Assembly (NCBI RefSeq): GCF_026344135.1
Contig: NZ_JAPKNA010000006.1
Coordinates: 62,001 to 126,000 of the forward strand
Source of the DNA: Alcaligenes parafaecalis
GTDB taxonomy: Bacteria > Pseudomonadota > Gammaproteobacteria > Burkholderiales > Burkholderiaceae_B
Reading direction: 5' to 3'
DNA length: 64,000 bases
The position numbers were made by a program, and so were the translations under genes. Below, piece after piece: positions 27,898-35,876 of the stretch; position 1 is the stretch's first letter, and every line of letters starts with the position of its first letter. Under the pieces are notes generated by a model. It saw nothing but the letters and a program-made list of their open reading frames with translations. It was not told the origin of the DNA and searched no databases.

Positions 27898-29133
27898 TTA
27901 GAGCTTGTTGGAAATATAAGGTGTGCCAGTCATGCCATTACCGTGCAACTCATACCCCATAGGCGCGGTAATCGAGGCATGGCGAGTACCTGTATTAATG
28001 TCCCGCCACATACGGCCCAGCAGACTGTTTTCCGCGAAGGAGGCCGTGCCATGCAACCAGCACAGATTGTTCACCGCATCCACCAGTTCGTGTCCAGCAT
28101 GACCGATCCCGGCGCGATGGCGGGCGCGCAACTCCAAGGGCATGGGCACTGTGCCAGAGGCAGTAGCATCAACCTGTGCAGCAGCGCGCTCCAGCAGTAA
28201 ACGGGCACCATCAATCTGGATACTGGCCGTGCCCAGGTTCTGCACAAACGCTCCCGAATCCGACTGTTTCTTGTAATGGGTATAAGTAATGCCGCGCTTG
28301 CCACTGACGCCACTGGTGAAATCCACGGCGGCTTGAGCTGCACCCAAAGAGGGAGCCTGAATACATGTAGACATGGTCAGGTGTGGCGTCAAACGACGAC
28401 CAAATGTGGCCAAGGGATCCTGCTCCTGCACATCCCCCATCAACTGCTGAAACGTGATCAGGCGCTCTTTGGGCACCCACAGGTTTTCAGCCACCATAGT
28501 GTTGGAGCCCGAACCGCGCATGCCGATGGTGTACCAGGTGTCCTGAATTTCAAACTCATCACGACGCATCAGCACAAAGCCTACGGTAGGCTCGACCAGC
28601 TCGCTTTCCTTGATGAACAAAATCCCCAGCGCCCAGTCCGAGTGATTGCTGTTCGAGGCAAAAGGCCACTTGCCCGTAATGCGCCAGCCATCGCCATCCG
28701 GCGTTGCCGTGCCTTGCGGCTGGGCAAAAATGGACGCGGCACGGATAGGGCCATCTGCAAACACCTCATCCAGCATCGCATCGCTAAAGCGGTTGGCCAG
28801 CATGACCGAGCCATTCGAGATCACCACACACCAGGCGGCCGCCGGATCGTAATAGCCCACAGCGCTGGCGCACTGCAAGAGCATATCCGCCCCACCCTCG
28901 TAACCGCCGTAGCGCTTCAAGGTCGAAATACGCCAGGCCCCGGTGGTTTCCAAAGCCTGAACCGCCTCATCCGACAACATGCGATTACGGTCAGCCTGAG
29001 GGGCCAGCTCACGTAGTAGCGGGCCGATTTCGTGGATACGCTCCAGAATCCCCTCGGTCTCCTGACGGGATGGTGCCTGGGTAACGGTGACCCGCTCGCG
29101 CTCGGCGACCAATGTAGCTCCTGTGATAGTCAT
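27898..29133 (-). CDS. Flavin-dependent monooxygenase, acyl-CoA dehydrogenase fold (class D)
   Basis: The 411-residue protein has the acyl-CoA dehydrogenase three-domain fold used by two-component hydroxylases (HsaA, HpaH, DszC types). It lacks the catalytic Glu context of true dehydrogenases and shows FASNSNHSDWALG and the C-terminal RMWRDINTGTRHASI segment typical of the oxygenase branch. It would use reduced flavin from the reductase at 24382-24879 to hydroxylate an aromatic or N-heteroaromatic ring. The start at 29133 follows AAGGAGCAG. A TTATTTG half-site just upstream suggests the same regulator controls it. Confidence 0.85.
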   Translation of the reverse strand: MTITGATLVAERERVTVTQAPSRQETEGILERIHEIGPLLRELAPQADRNRMLSDEAVQALETTGAWRISTLKRYGGYEGGADMLLQCASAVGYYDPAAAWCVVISNGSVMLANRFSDAMLDEVFADGPIRAASIFAQPQGTATPDGDGWRITGKWPFASNSNHSDWALGILFIKESELVEPTVGFVLMRRDEFEIQDTWYTIGMRGSGSNTMVAENLWVPKERLITFQQLMGDVQEQDPLATFGRRLTPHLTMSTCIQAPSLGAAQAAVDFTSGVSGKRGITYTHYKKQSDSGAFVQNLGTASIQIDGARLLLERAAAQVDATASGTVPMPLELRARHRAGIGHAGHELVDAVNNLCWLHGTASFAENSLLGRMWRDINTGTRHASITAPMGYELHGNGMTGTPYISNKL

Positions 29134-29442
29134 AACTGCTCCTTAGAATTATTTGATATGGCAAATTTATAGCTATCGTCAGTTAATCGCAATATCAATA
29201 ATTATGGAAACCGTAAAAAGCACTTGTTTTATTGGATTTATTCGGGTTTTCACCTAGCAAAAACCATACATCCCTCTTATTTTTAATTGCATAAAACTAA
29301 CGATCAACAATAATTTGAGCGTAAAACCATAAGAAAAAGACAGGAGCAGAACAGCCCACCAAAGCATGAGACGAAAAAAAACCGCCGACCCTAAGGTCGG
29401 CGGTTTCTCATGTAGAGAACCGGCTTTAACAGCCTGTTTTCA
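29134..29442. other. Intergenic region monooxygenase / icd terminator
   Basis: This AT-rich stretch carries TTATTTG at 29149-29155 followed by GCAAATT at 29161-29167, resembling the operator-like elements at 24980 and 25120. The icd terminator is at its right end. No gene is seen. Confidence 0.5.
29374..29406 (-). terminator. icd terminator
   Basis: The 12-bp perfect arms AAACCGCCGACC / GGTCGGCGGTTT flank a CTAA loop. On the minus strand a run of T follows, just after the icd stop codon. Confidence 0.9.
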
Positions 29443-30699
29443 TTACATGTTTTCGATCATGACATCGCCAAAGCCGGAGCAGGACACTTGAGTAGCGCCT
29501 TCCATCAGACGGGCAAAGTCATACGTCACTTTACGCGAGGTGATGGATTTTTCCATGCTGGAGATGATCAGATCAGCAGCTTCGGTCCAGCCCATGTGAC
29601 GCAGCATCATTTCGGCGGACAGAATCAGCGAACCTGGGTTCACGTAGTCTTTGCCAGCGTACTTGGGAGCTGTACCGTGGGTAGCTTCGAACATGGCCAC
29701 GGAGTCGGACAGGTTGGCGCCGGGGGCGATACCAATACCACCCACTTGAGCAGCCAGAGCGTCGGAGATGTAGTCGCCGTTCAGGTTCAGTGTGGCGATA
29801 ACGTCGTACTCGGCAGGACGCAGCAGGATCTGTTGCAAGAAGGCGTCAGCAATCGAATCCTTGACGATGATCTCGCGACCAGTCTTGGGATTCTTGAATT
29901 TGCACCATGGGCCGCCGTCAATCAATTCAGCGCCGAATTCTTTTTGAGCCAGTTCGTAAGCCCAATCACGGAAGCCACCTTCGGTGAACTTCATGATGTT
30001 GCCCTTGTGCACGATGGTCACGGAAGAGCGATCGTTGTCGATGGCGTACTGGATGGCCTTGCGAACCAGGCGCTCGGTACCTTCGCGGGACACAGGCTTG
30101 ACACCGATACCGGAGGTATTGGGAAAGCGGATCTTGTTCACGCCCAGGGTGTTTTGCAGGAAGTCGATCAGCTTCTTGGCGCTTTCGGACTCAGCAGCAA
30201 ATTCGATACCAGCGTAAATGTCTTCGGAGTTCTCGCGGAAAATGACCATTTCGGTCTTTTCTGGCTCACGCACAGGCGAAGGAACACCTTTGAAGTAGCG
30301 CACTGGGCGCAGGCAGACGTACAGGTCCAGTTGCTGACGCAGGGCCACGTTCAGGGAACGGATGCCACCGCCAACGGGAGTCGTCAGAGGGCCTTTGATG
30401 GATACGACGTAGTCTTTAACGGCATCCAGAGTTTCTTCTGGCAGCCACACGTCGGAACCGTACACCTTGGTGGATTTTTCACCGGCGAACACTTCCATCC
30501 ATTCGATCTTGCGCTTGCCAGCGTAAGCTTTGGCAACAGCAGCGTCGACCACTTTGATCATGACTGGCGAAATATCCACGCCCGTACCATCACCCTCGAT
30601 GTAAGGAATAATGGGTTGATCGGGAACATTCAGGGAAAAATCCGCGTTAACTGTAATTTTCTGCCCCGACGCGGGGATCTTGATATGCTGATAGGACAT
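29443..30699 (-). CDS. icd: Isocitrate dehydrogenase, NADP-dependent
   Basis: The enzyme makes 2-oxoglutarate in the TCA cycle. The 418-residue protein matches the length of E. coli Icd (416). The substrate-site serine that IDH kinase/phosphatase targets lies in GGGIRSLNVALRQ. The Lys-Tyr pair in HGTAPKYAG, near residue 345, is the NADP-specificity signature. It ends with SCSGFGDVMIENM. It is monocistronic, with its own terminator. Confidence 0.97.
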   Translation of the reverse strand: MSYQHIKIPASGQKITVNADFSLNVPDQPIIPYIEGDGTGVDISPVMIKVVDAAVAKAYAGKRKIEWMEVFAGEKSTKVYGSDVWLPEETLDAVKDYVVSIKGPLTTPVGGGIRSLNVALRQQLDLYVCLRPVRYFKGVPSPVREPEKTEMVIFRENSEDIYAGIEFAAESESAKKLIDFLQNTLGVNKIRFPNTSGIGVKPVSREGTERLVRKAIQYAIDNDRSSVTIVHKGNIMKFTEGGFRDWAYELAQKEFGAELIDGGPWCKFKNPKTGREIIVKDSIADAFLQQILLRPAEYDVIATLNLNGDYISDALAAQVGGIGIAPGANLSDSVAMFEATHGTAPKYAGKDYVNPGSLILSAEMMLRHMGWTEAADLIISSMEKSITSRKVTYDFARLMEGATQVSCSGFGDVMIENM

Positions 30700-30965
30700 G
30701 GATGCTCCAGTTGTGCTCCAATATTAGGGATAGCTAAACACGGAACGCTTTTGCGTTTCCGAAGTCTTATATAAGAGTTTAACTTAATTCGCGCGTATTC
30801 AGGCACCTGTAAACTCAAAGCTTGCCAAAAATCCTTGCATTCTTGACAACTTATCCATTCTACACGGCCCTGATTGTGGCTTGCATCAGCCTCCCGCCCC
30901 CACAGACCAGCGTAAAATGCGTGCCGTAGATTCGCATTTTCTGACTATTTTTTCTCGACTCCACC

Positions 30966-31394
30966 ATGTTCAACCCCTCTCGCGAGCAGGTTCGCCAATT
31001 TTTCATTGAAGCTTGGGACAAGCACCAAAGTGGTCACCTGCTGACCGCCCTGGAAACCATGGCGGTGGATCTGGTGCAACAGCACCCCGAATACCACGAA
31101 GACCTGCGCAACACCGACGCCGTCAACCAGGACTACTCGGTTGAGCAAGGGCGCAGCAATCCCTTTTTGCATTTGTCCATGCATCTGGCCATCAATGAAC
31201 AGTTGTCCATTGACCAGCCACCGGGTATCAAGGGTGCCTATCAGCGCCTATTGGCCAGACACGAGCCACACGCCGCCGCGCACATCATCATGGAAGCGCT
31301 GGGCGAGGTGATCTGGGAGGCGCAGCGTCTGGGCACACCGCTGAACAACGAGCGTTATATCGAATTGATTTTGCGCCACAGCACGCGTGACTAA
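30966..31394 (+). CDS. DUF1841 family protein
   Basis: The 142-residue soluble protein begins MFNPSREQVRQFFIEAWDKH and has the family segments NPFLHLSMHLAINEQLSIDQPPGI and HIIMEALGEVIWEAQR. DUF1841 is widespread in beta-proteobacteria and has no assigned function. The conserved His and Glu residues have suggested metal binding in some discussions, but I cannot confirm that from sequence. It is divergent from icd and ends in a hairpin shared with the cytochrome genes. Confidence 0.85.
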   Translation: MFNPSREQVRQFFIEAWDKHQSGHLLTALETMAVDLVQQHPEYHEDLRNTDAVNQDYSVEQGRSNPFLHLSMHLAINEQLSIDQPPGIKGAYQRLLARHEPHAAAHIIMEALGEVIWEAQRLGTPLNNERYIELILRHSTRD

Positions 31395-31413
31395 GGCCGC
31401 GCACGGCCTTATT
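31393..31413. terminator. Compact terminator shared by convergent genes
   Basis: AAGGCCG-CGCA-CGGCCTT followed by ATTTTC starts at the DUF1841 stop codon and overlaps the stop codon of the convergent cytochrome gene. The same bases therefore work as coding end and terminator stem. Confidence 0.6.
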
Positions 31414-31777
31414 TTCTGTTGCTCAAGGGCCCGGGCTGGCGCGACAGCCAGACAGAAATACTGTCAATATCGGCCTGACTCATGGTGTTGGCCATCGCCC
31501 CCATCACCGCATTTTTACGGATATTGGCCGTGGCGGGCGCTCCCGCCTGACCACGCTGATACGCCATCAAGGCCTGCCGCAGATAATCTGCATGCTGGCC
31601 TGCCAGAATGGGGTATTCAGGATTAAGCGGCGTTTTGGCATCCTCGCCATGACAGGATGCGCAATTCAGATTCTTCCAGGCTTCTGCGCCGATTTTGGCC
31701 AGATCTTCTGCGGCCATCGCCTGCGTTGCCACGCTGGCCACCAGCCCCATTGCCATCAGCAATACTGCTTTTTTCAT
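31409..31777 (-). CDS. Cytochrome c, class I (periplasmic)
   Basis: The start at 31777 (MKKAVLLMAMGLVASVATQAMA) has GGGGAGGC upstream and gives a signal peptide plus a small monohaem cytochrome of 122 residues. The haem motif CASCH is at residues 39-43, and a Met-rich stretch (VMGAMANTM) supplies the distal ligand. It resembles cytochrome c553/c4-type electron carriers. It lies 16 bp after a second cytochrome gene. Together they look like a diheme-equivalent pair or donors to a terminal oxidase. Confidence 0.88.
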   Translation of the reverse strand: MKKAVLLMAMGLVASVATQAMAAEDLAKIGAEAWKNLNCASCHGEDAKTPLNPEYPILAGQHADYLRQALMAYQRGQAGAPATANIRKNAVMGAMANTMSQADIDSISVWLSRQPGPLSNRK

Positions 31778-31793
31778 AGGTGCCTCCCCGTCC

Positions 31794-32150
31794 TTAAGGT
31801 TTGCTGCCCGCGTAATACGCGGCAATATCCGCCATGTCCTGTTCAGACAGGCTCAGCGCAATGGCTTGCATGGTGGGGAAGGTTCGGGCGCCGCTGGCAT
31901 ATTCCTTAAGCGCCGCTTCAATATAAGCGGCCCCTTGCCCGGCAATCATGGGGACGTGATAGACCTCTGGAAAGCTTGCCTTGTAACCGGGCAAGCCATG
32001 ACAGCCTATACACATGGAGACCTTGTCGCGCGCCGCCTCGGGATTGGCCTTGATTGGCTCGGAATCCTGCGCCTGAGCTGCTGACAGTAGACAGGAGCTT
32101 GAGGCCAGAAGAAAGAAAGAGACATACCGCTTCATTTGCAACTTCATCAT
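31794..32150 (-). CDS. Cytochrome c, class I (periplasmic)
   Basis: The 118-residue precursor has a signal peptide (ending near LLSAAQAQ) and the haem motif CIGCH at residues 47-51. Met residues in VPMIAGQG and FPTMQAIA are candidate axial ligands. The first ATG at 32150 and others at 32147 and 32135 are all possible starts, and none has a strong ribosome-binding site. It is first in a two-gene operon with the next cytochrome and divergent from the MoxR operon. Confidence 0.85.
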   Translation of the reverse strand: MMKLQMKRYVSFFLLASSSCLLSAAQAQDSEPIKANPEAARDKVSMCIGCHGLPGYKASFPEVYHVPMIAGQGAAYIEAALKEYASGARTFPTMQAIALSLSEQDMADIAAYYAGSKP

Positions 32151-32367
32151 CGCTATTCGCTTTGTCGTGGAGTTGAAAACGGTCCGGGTCAGGCTCTGCG
32201 TCTATTGCAGCAAAGGGGGAATCAACGCGATACCTGGCTCTGTGATGCTGACCGACGAGTACTGAGTCGATTGTATGATAATTGCCAAGGATGACTGATA
32301 CTAGTATTTATACCCGAGTTTCTATTCTTGACAGATCAACATTTTAAGTACAAGTTTGAGCCGACTT

Positions 32368-33225
32368 ATGACTACTGCGACCCGTTTTGAAGGCACCGAT
32401 CAATACGTTGCCACTGATGATTTGAAGCTGGCTGTCAACGCCGCCCTGACACTGCAACGCCCTTTGTTGATCAAAGGTGAGCCCGGTACCGGTAAAACCT
32501 TGCTGGCGATAGAAGTGGCCCGCGCACTGGGCCGCCCCCTGCTGCAATGGCACATCAAGTCCACCACTAAAGCGCACCAGGGCCTGTATGAATATGACGC
32601 TGTCTCGCGTCTGCGCGATTCCCAGTTGGGCGATGAAAAAGTCCGCGATATTGGCAACTACATTGTTCAAGGCACCCTGTGGCAAGCCTTCGAGTCCGAC
32701 GAACCCACCGTGGTGCTGATCGACGAAATCGACAAGGCTGATATCGAATTCCCCAATGACCTGCTACAAGAGCTGGACCGCATGGAGTTTCATGTGTACG
32801 AGACTCGTCAGACTGTTACCGCGCGTCATCGCCCCTTGATCATCATTACGTCCAATAACGAAAAAGATCTGCCCGACGCCTTCTTGCGCCGCTGTTTCTT
32901 CCATTACATTCGCTTCCCCGAGCGCGAGACCATGGAACAGATTGTGGCCGTGCACTACCCCAATCTGCGCAGCGATATTCTGTCCAGCGCTCTGGACACC
33001 TTCTTTGCCCTGCGCGATGTCCCTGGCCTGAAAAAGAAACCCTCCACCTCGGAATTTCTGGACTGGCTGCGTCTGCTGCTGGCCAACGACATTCCTGCCG
33101 ATGCGCTGCACGAACTGGACGAAGGCCTGCCCCCCATGGCCGGTGCCCTGCTGAAAAACGAACAGGACTTGTCCTTGATGCAGCGTCTGGCCGCCATGAG
33201 CCAACGCAGCCAGCGTCGGAGCTGA
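32368..33225 (+). CDS. MoxR-family AAA+ ATPase
   Basis: The 285-residue protein has Walker A GEPGTGKT (residues 37-44), Walker B VVLIDEIDKAD and the second-region arginines in DAFLRRCFFHYIRFP. MoxR ATPases act as chaperones together with VWA-domain partners, for example in cofactor insertion or complex activation. The first ATG, at 32368, is preferred over an upstream TTG in the same frame. It is followed after 1 bp by a GNAT gene and then by a VWA gene, so a MoxR-VWA pair is present in one operon. Confidence 0.92.
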   Translation: MTTATRFEGTDQYVATDDLKLAVNAALTLQRPLLIKGEPGTGKTLLAIEVARALGRPLLQWHIKSTTKAHQGLYEYDAVSRLRDSQLGDEKVRDIGNYIVQGTLWQAFESDEPTVVLIDEIDKADIEFPNDLLQELDRMEFHVYETRQTVTARHRPLIIITSNNEKDLPDAFLRRCFFHYIRFPERETMEQIVAVHYPNLRSDILSSALDTFFALRDVPGLKKKPSTSEFLDWLRLLLANDIPADALHELDEGLPPMAGALLKNEQDLSLMQRLAAMSQRSQRRS

Positions 33226-33226
33226 T

Positions 33227-33847
33227 ATGCAAACAAACACTTTCTCTCAGCCACTGGCTCCCGTGACGCTGGAAGGATGGGGAGTGCGTCTGGAGCCTTT
33301 GCAACTGGCGCATGTGGAGTTGCTGGAAGCGGCTGCAGCCGATGGCGAGCTTTGGAATGTACGCGTGACCAGCGTACCCGCTCCGGGCCAGGCCCAGGAC
33401 TATCTACAAAAGGCGCTGGACGGTCTGGATCAAGGCCATATGCTGCCCTTTCTGGTGCGTGACCTGACAACAGGTCGGGCTGTCGGCACCACGCGCTATC
33501 ACGACATTATTGCGCCAGTGGCCCGGCTGGAAATCGGCTACACCTGGTACGCCCGCAGCGCCCAGCGCAGCCACGTCAATACCGCGGCCAAACTGCTCCT
33601 GCTGCAACATGCGTTCGAGACCTTGGGAGCCGGAGTCGTAGGCTGGCGCACTGACCATCTGAACTTCAAATCCCAACAAGCGATCACCCGCCTGGGAGCA
33701 CGTTTTGATGGCCGGATTCGCCACCACGCCATCCGCCGGGACGGCACCATACGCGACACCATGTTCTACAGCTTGATGGCAGGCGAGTGGCCCGATACCC
33801 GCGCCCACTTGCTGGACAAACTAAGGCAGCACAGCCATGTTGCTTGA
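33227..33847 (+). CDS. GNAT-family N-acetyltransferase (RimJ/RimL type)
   Basis: The 206-residue protein has the RimJ/RimL-like pattern: LEPLQLAHVELL at the N-terminus, LEIGYTWYARSAQRSHVNTAAKLLLLQHAF as the acetyl-CoA-binding segment, and WRTDHLNFKSQQAITRLGARFDGRIRHHAIRRDGTIRDT at the end, typical of enzymes that acetylate protein N-termini or small amines. It begins 1 bp after moxR and overlaps the VWA gene by 11 bp, so it is embedded in that operon. The substrate is unknown, and modification of a complex handled by MoxR-VWA is possible. Confidence 0.85.
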   Translation: MQTNTFSQPLAPVTLEGWGVRLEPLQLAHVELLEAAAADGELWNVRVTSVPAPGQAQDYLQKALDGLDQGHMLPFLVRDLTTGRAVGTTRYHDIIAPVARLEIGYTWYARSAQRSHVNTAAKLLLLQHAFETLGAGVVGWRTDHLNFKSQQAITRLGARFDGRIRHHAIRRDGTIRDTMFYSLMAGEWPDTRAHLLDKLRQHSHVA

Positions 33848-35009
33848 TTTCTTCTACCACCTGCGCGAACGCGGCCTGCCGGTTTCCATTCAGGAACACC
33901 TGACGCTGCTGGACGCCCTGTGCAAAGGCATCATGCCGCCCACGCTGGACGACTTCTATCATCTGTCCAGACTGGTACTGATCAAGGACGAAACGCTTTA
34001 CGACCGCTTTGATCTGGCCTTTGGCGAGTTCTATCAGCCACAACTTGAAGCCCTGGCCAAGGATAAAACCTTGCCTGAGGACTGGCTGCGCAAAACTCTG
34101 ACGCGTAACCTGACCCCGGAACAAAAAGCCGCGCTGGAAAAGCATGGTCTGAACAAGCTGCTGGAGATGTTCAAAGAGCGTCTGAAAGAACAGCAGGGAC
34201 GTCATGCTGGCGGCAGCAAATGGATTGGCACGGGCGGCTCTTCACCTTTTGGGCACGGTGGCTATCACCCCGAAGGTATCCGTATCGGCGGCCCTTCTGC
34301 TAGAAATCGCACCGCCATCAAAGTCTGGGAAAAGCGCGAGTTCGTGGACTACGACGACCAGCAAGAACTGGGCACACGCAACTTCAAGATGGCTTTGCGA
34401 CGCCTGCGCCGCTTTGCCCGCCAAGGCGCCCCCACCGAGCTGGATCTGGACAGCACCATACGCGAGACAGCTCGCAACGCGGGCATGCTGGATCTGCAAA
34501 TGCAGGCCGAGCGACAAAACCGCGTGAATGTGCTGATGCTGCTGGATATAGGCGGCAGCATGGATGACCACATTGCCCAGGTGGAAGCCCTGTTCTCGGC
34601 CGCGCGGTCCGAATTCAAACACCTGGAGGCTTACTACTTCCATAACTGCGTGTATGAATCGGTATGGCGGAACAATTCACGCCGCCAAAGCGAAAGACTG
34701 GAAACCTGGGATTTGCTGCGCAAGTACAACGAGGACTGGCGCATCATTATCGTGGGTGACGCCACCATGAGCCCTTACGAGATCATGGCTCCAGGTGGCT
34801 CTGTTGAGCACTACAACAAGGAAACCGGCGCAGCCTGGCTGCAAAGGCTGAACGACCACTGGCCCCGTATTGCCTGGCTCAACCCCGAGCCACAGGCTTA
34901 CTGGCCCTACCGCCAATCCATCGCCATCATTCAGAACCTGATGTCCGACCATATGTACCCCGTTACCAGCGCAGGGCTGGAAGAGGCGATGCGGTACTTG
35001 TCGCGGTAG
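33837..35009 (+). CDS. VWA-domain protein, CoxE-like
   Basis: The 390-residue protein belongs to the CoxE-like VWA family that partners MoxR ATPases. Its N-terminal helical part (MLLDFFYHLRERGLPVSIQEHL) is followed by a Gly-rich linker with SPFGHGGYHPEG and a VWA domain whose MIDAS reads DIGGSM at about residues 237-242. Gly replaces the first Ser of DxSxS, as I recall for this branch. The protein probably binds metal and recruits the MoxR ATPase to a target. It ends the moxR-GNAT-VWA operon. Confidence 0.88.
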   Translation: MLLDFFYHLRERGLPVSIQEHLTLLDALCKGIMPPTLDDFYHLSRLVLIKDETLYDRFDLAFGEFYQPQLEALAKDKTLPEDWLRKTLTRNLTPEQKAALEKHGLNKLLEMFKERLKEQQGRHAGGSKWIGTGGSSPFGHGGYHPEGIRIGGPSARNRTAIKVWEKREFVDYDDQQELGTRNFKMALRRLRRFARQGAPTELDLDSTIRETARNAGMLDLQMQAERQNRVNVLMLLDIGGSMDDHIAQVEALFSAARSEFKHLEAYYFHNCVYESVWRNNSRRQSERLETWDLLRKYNEDWRIIIVGDATMSPYEIMAPGGSVEHYNKETGAAWLQRLNDHWPRIAWLNPEPQAYWPYRQSIAIIQNLMSDHMYPVTSAGLEEAMRYLSR

Positions 35010-35045
35010 AACAACGCCAAGCCAACGTCAGCACACCTCAGCCAT

Positions 35046-35083
35046 AAAAAAACCCGCATGCTCCTCAGACCATGCGGGTTTTG
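35046..35083. terminator. Bidirectional terminator
   Basis: The perfect arms AAAACCCGCATG / CATGCGGGTTTT flank a 10-base loop. It separates the VWA gene from the convergent DUF2968 gene. Confidence 0.88.
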
Positions 35084-35102
35084 ATTGATTGCCTGATGGC
35101 GA

Positions 35103-35816
35103 TCAGCGTCCTTTCTGCCTCTGCAACATACCGGCACGTTGCTGCTCCAGATCCTTGATCTGACGCTGCAACTCTCGCAACTGCTCGCGGGCTTCGCGTT
35201 CCTGCTCTGCCAGTGCATAGGCTTCGCGGCGGGACTCTTCACGCTGGGCGATAGCCAAGGCCTCTTGCTGACGTTGCAAAGCCAGATCATTTTGCAAAAC
35301 GGTCAACTGATCGGCGCTTTCATTCAATTGCTTTTCGGCTTTCGCCACTTCCGCCTGCAGCTTGATGCGCTCCAGATCAGCAGCGGCGTAGTCCACGGTG
35401 TCCTGACGGTACTGGGTGTACATGCGCTCGGCCAGGGACTCATCGGTAGTCTTGAAGACGCGCCAGAATTCGCGCTGCTGGAACAAGGCGACGTAGTAAG
35501 TCATGCTATCGGCCGCGAACAGCAAGCTGGCACCAAAACGGCCGTTATAAGCAGTCCGCAGTTCCTGGACGGCACGGGCCTGAATCAACTGCTGCAACTG
35601 GGCTACAGTCGTGTTCTGGTAGGCCGGGGCGGCTGCGGGCGCAGGGGCAGCAGCCGGAGCGGCAACAGGGGCCACTTCTTCGACATCTTGCTCCTGGGTT
35701 TGCGCCACGACGGGTCGCTCTGGTTCCTGGTTCAAGGACACCGAGCTGCACGCTGACAATAAAAGAAGTCCTCCCAAGGACAGCAACACCGCCGTCTTCT
35801 GACTAAGGTTCACCAT
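35103..35816 (-). CDS. DUF2968 family lipoprotein with coiled coil
   Basis: The start at 35816 is chosen because AAGGG sits six bases before it; an ATG at 35822 has none. The 237-residue product has a lipoprotein signal (LLLLSAC, Cys as the lipid site), an Ala/Pro linker and a DUF2968 domain beginning VAQLQQLIQARAVQELRTAYNGRFGASLLF. It ends in a long Glu/Gln/Arg-rich coiled coil (about residues 130-237). The family is common in Burkholderiales and has no assigned role. An outer-membrane lipoprotein facing the periplasm is likely. Confidence 0.85.
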   Translation of the reverse strand: MVNLSQKTAVLLSLGGLLLLSACSSVSLNQEPERPVVAQTQEQDVEEVAPVAAPAAAPAPAAAPAYQNTTVAQLQQLIQARAVQELRTAYNGRFGASLLFAADSMTYYVALFQQREFWRVFKTTDESLAERMYTQYRQDTVDYAAADLERIKLQAEVAKAEKQLNESADQLTVLQNDLALQRQQEALAIAQREESRREAYALAEQEREAREQLRELQRQIKDLEQQRAGMLQRQKGR

Positions 35817-35876
35817 ACCCATCCCTTGATAATCAATTTTTTGTGATTAGCTTGATACACAGAATCAGCCCGTATT

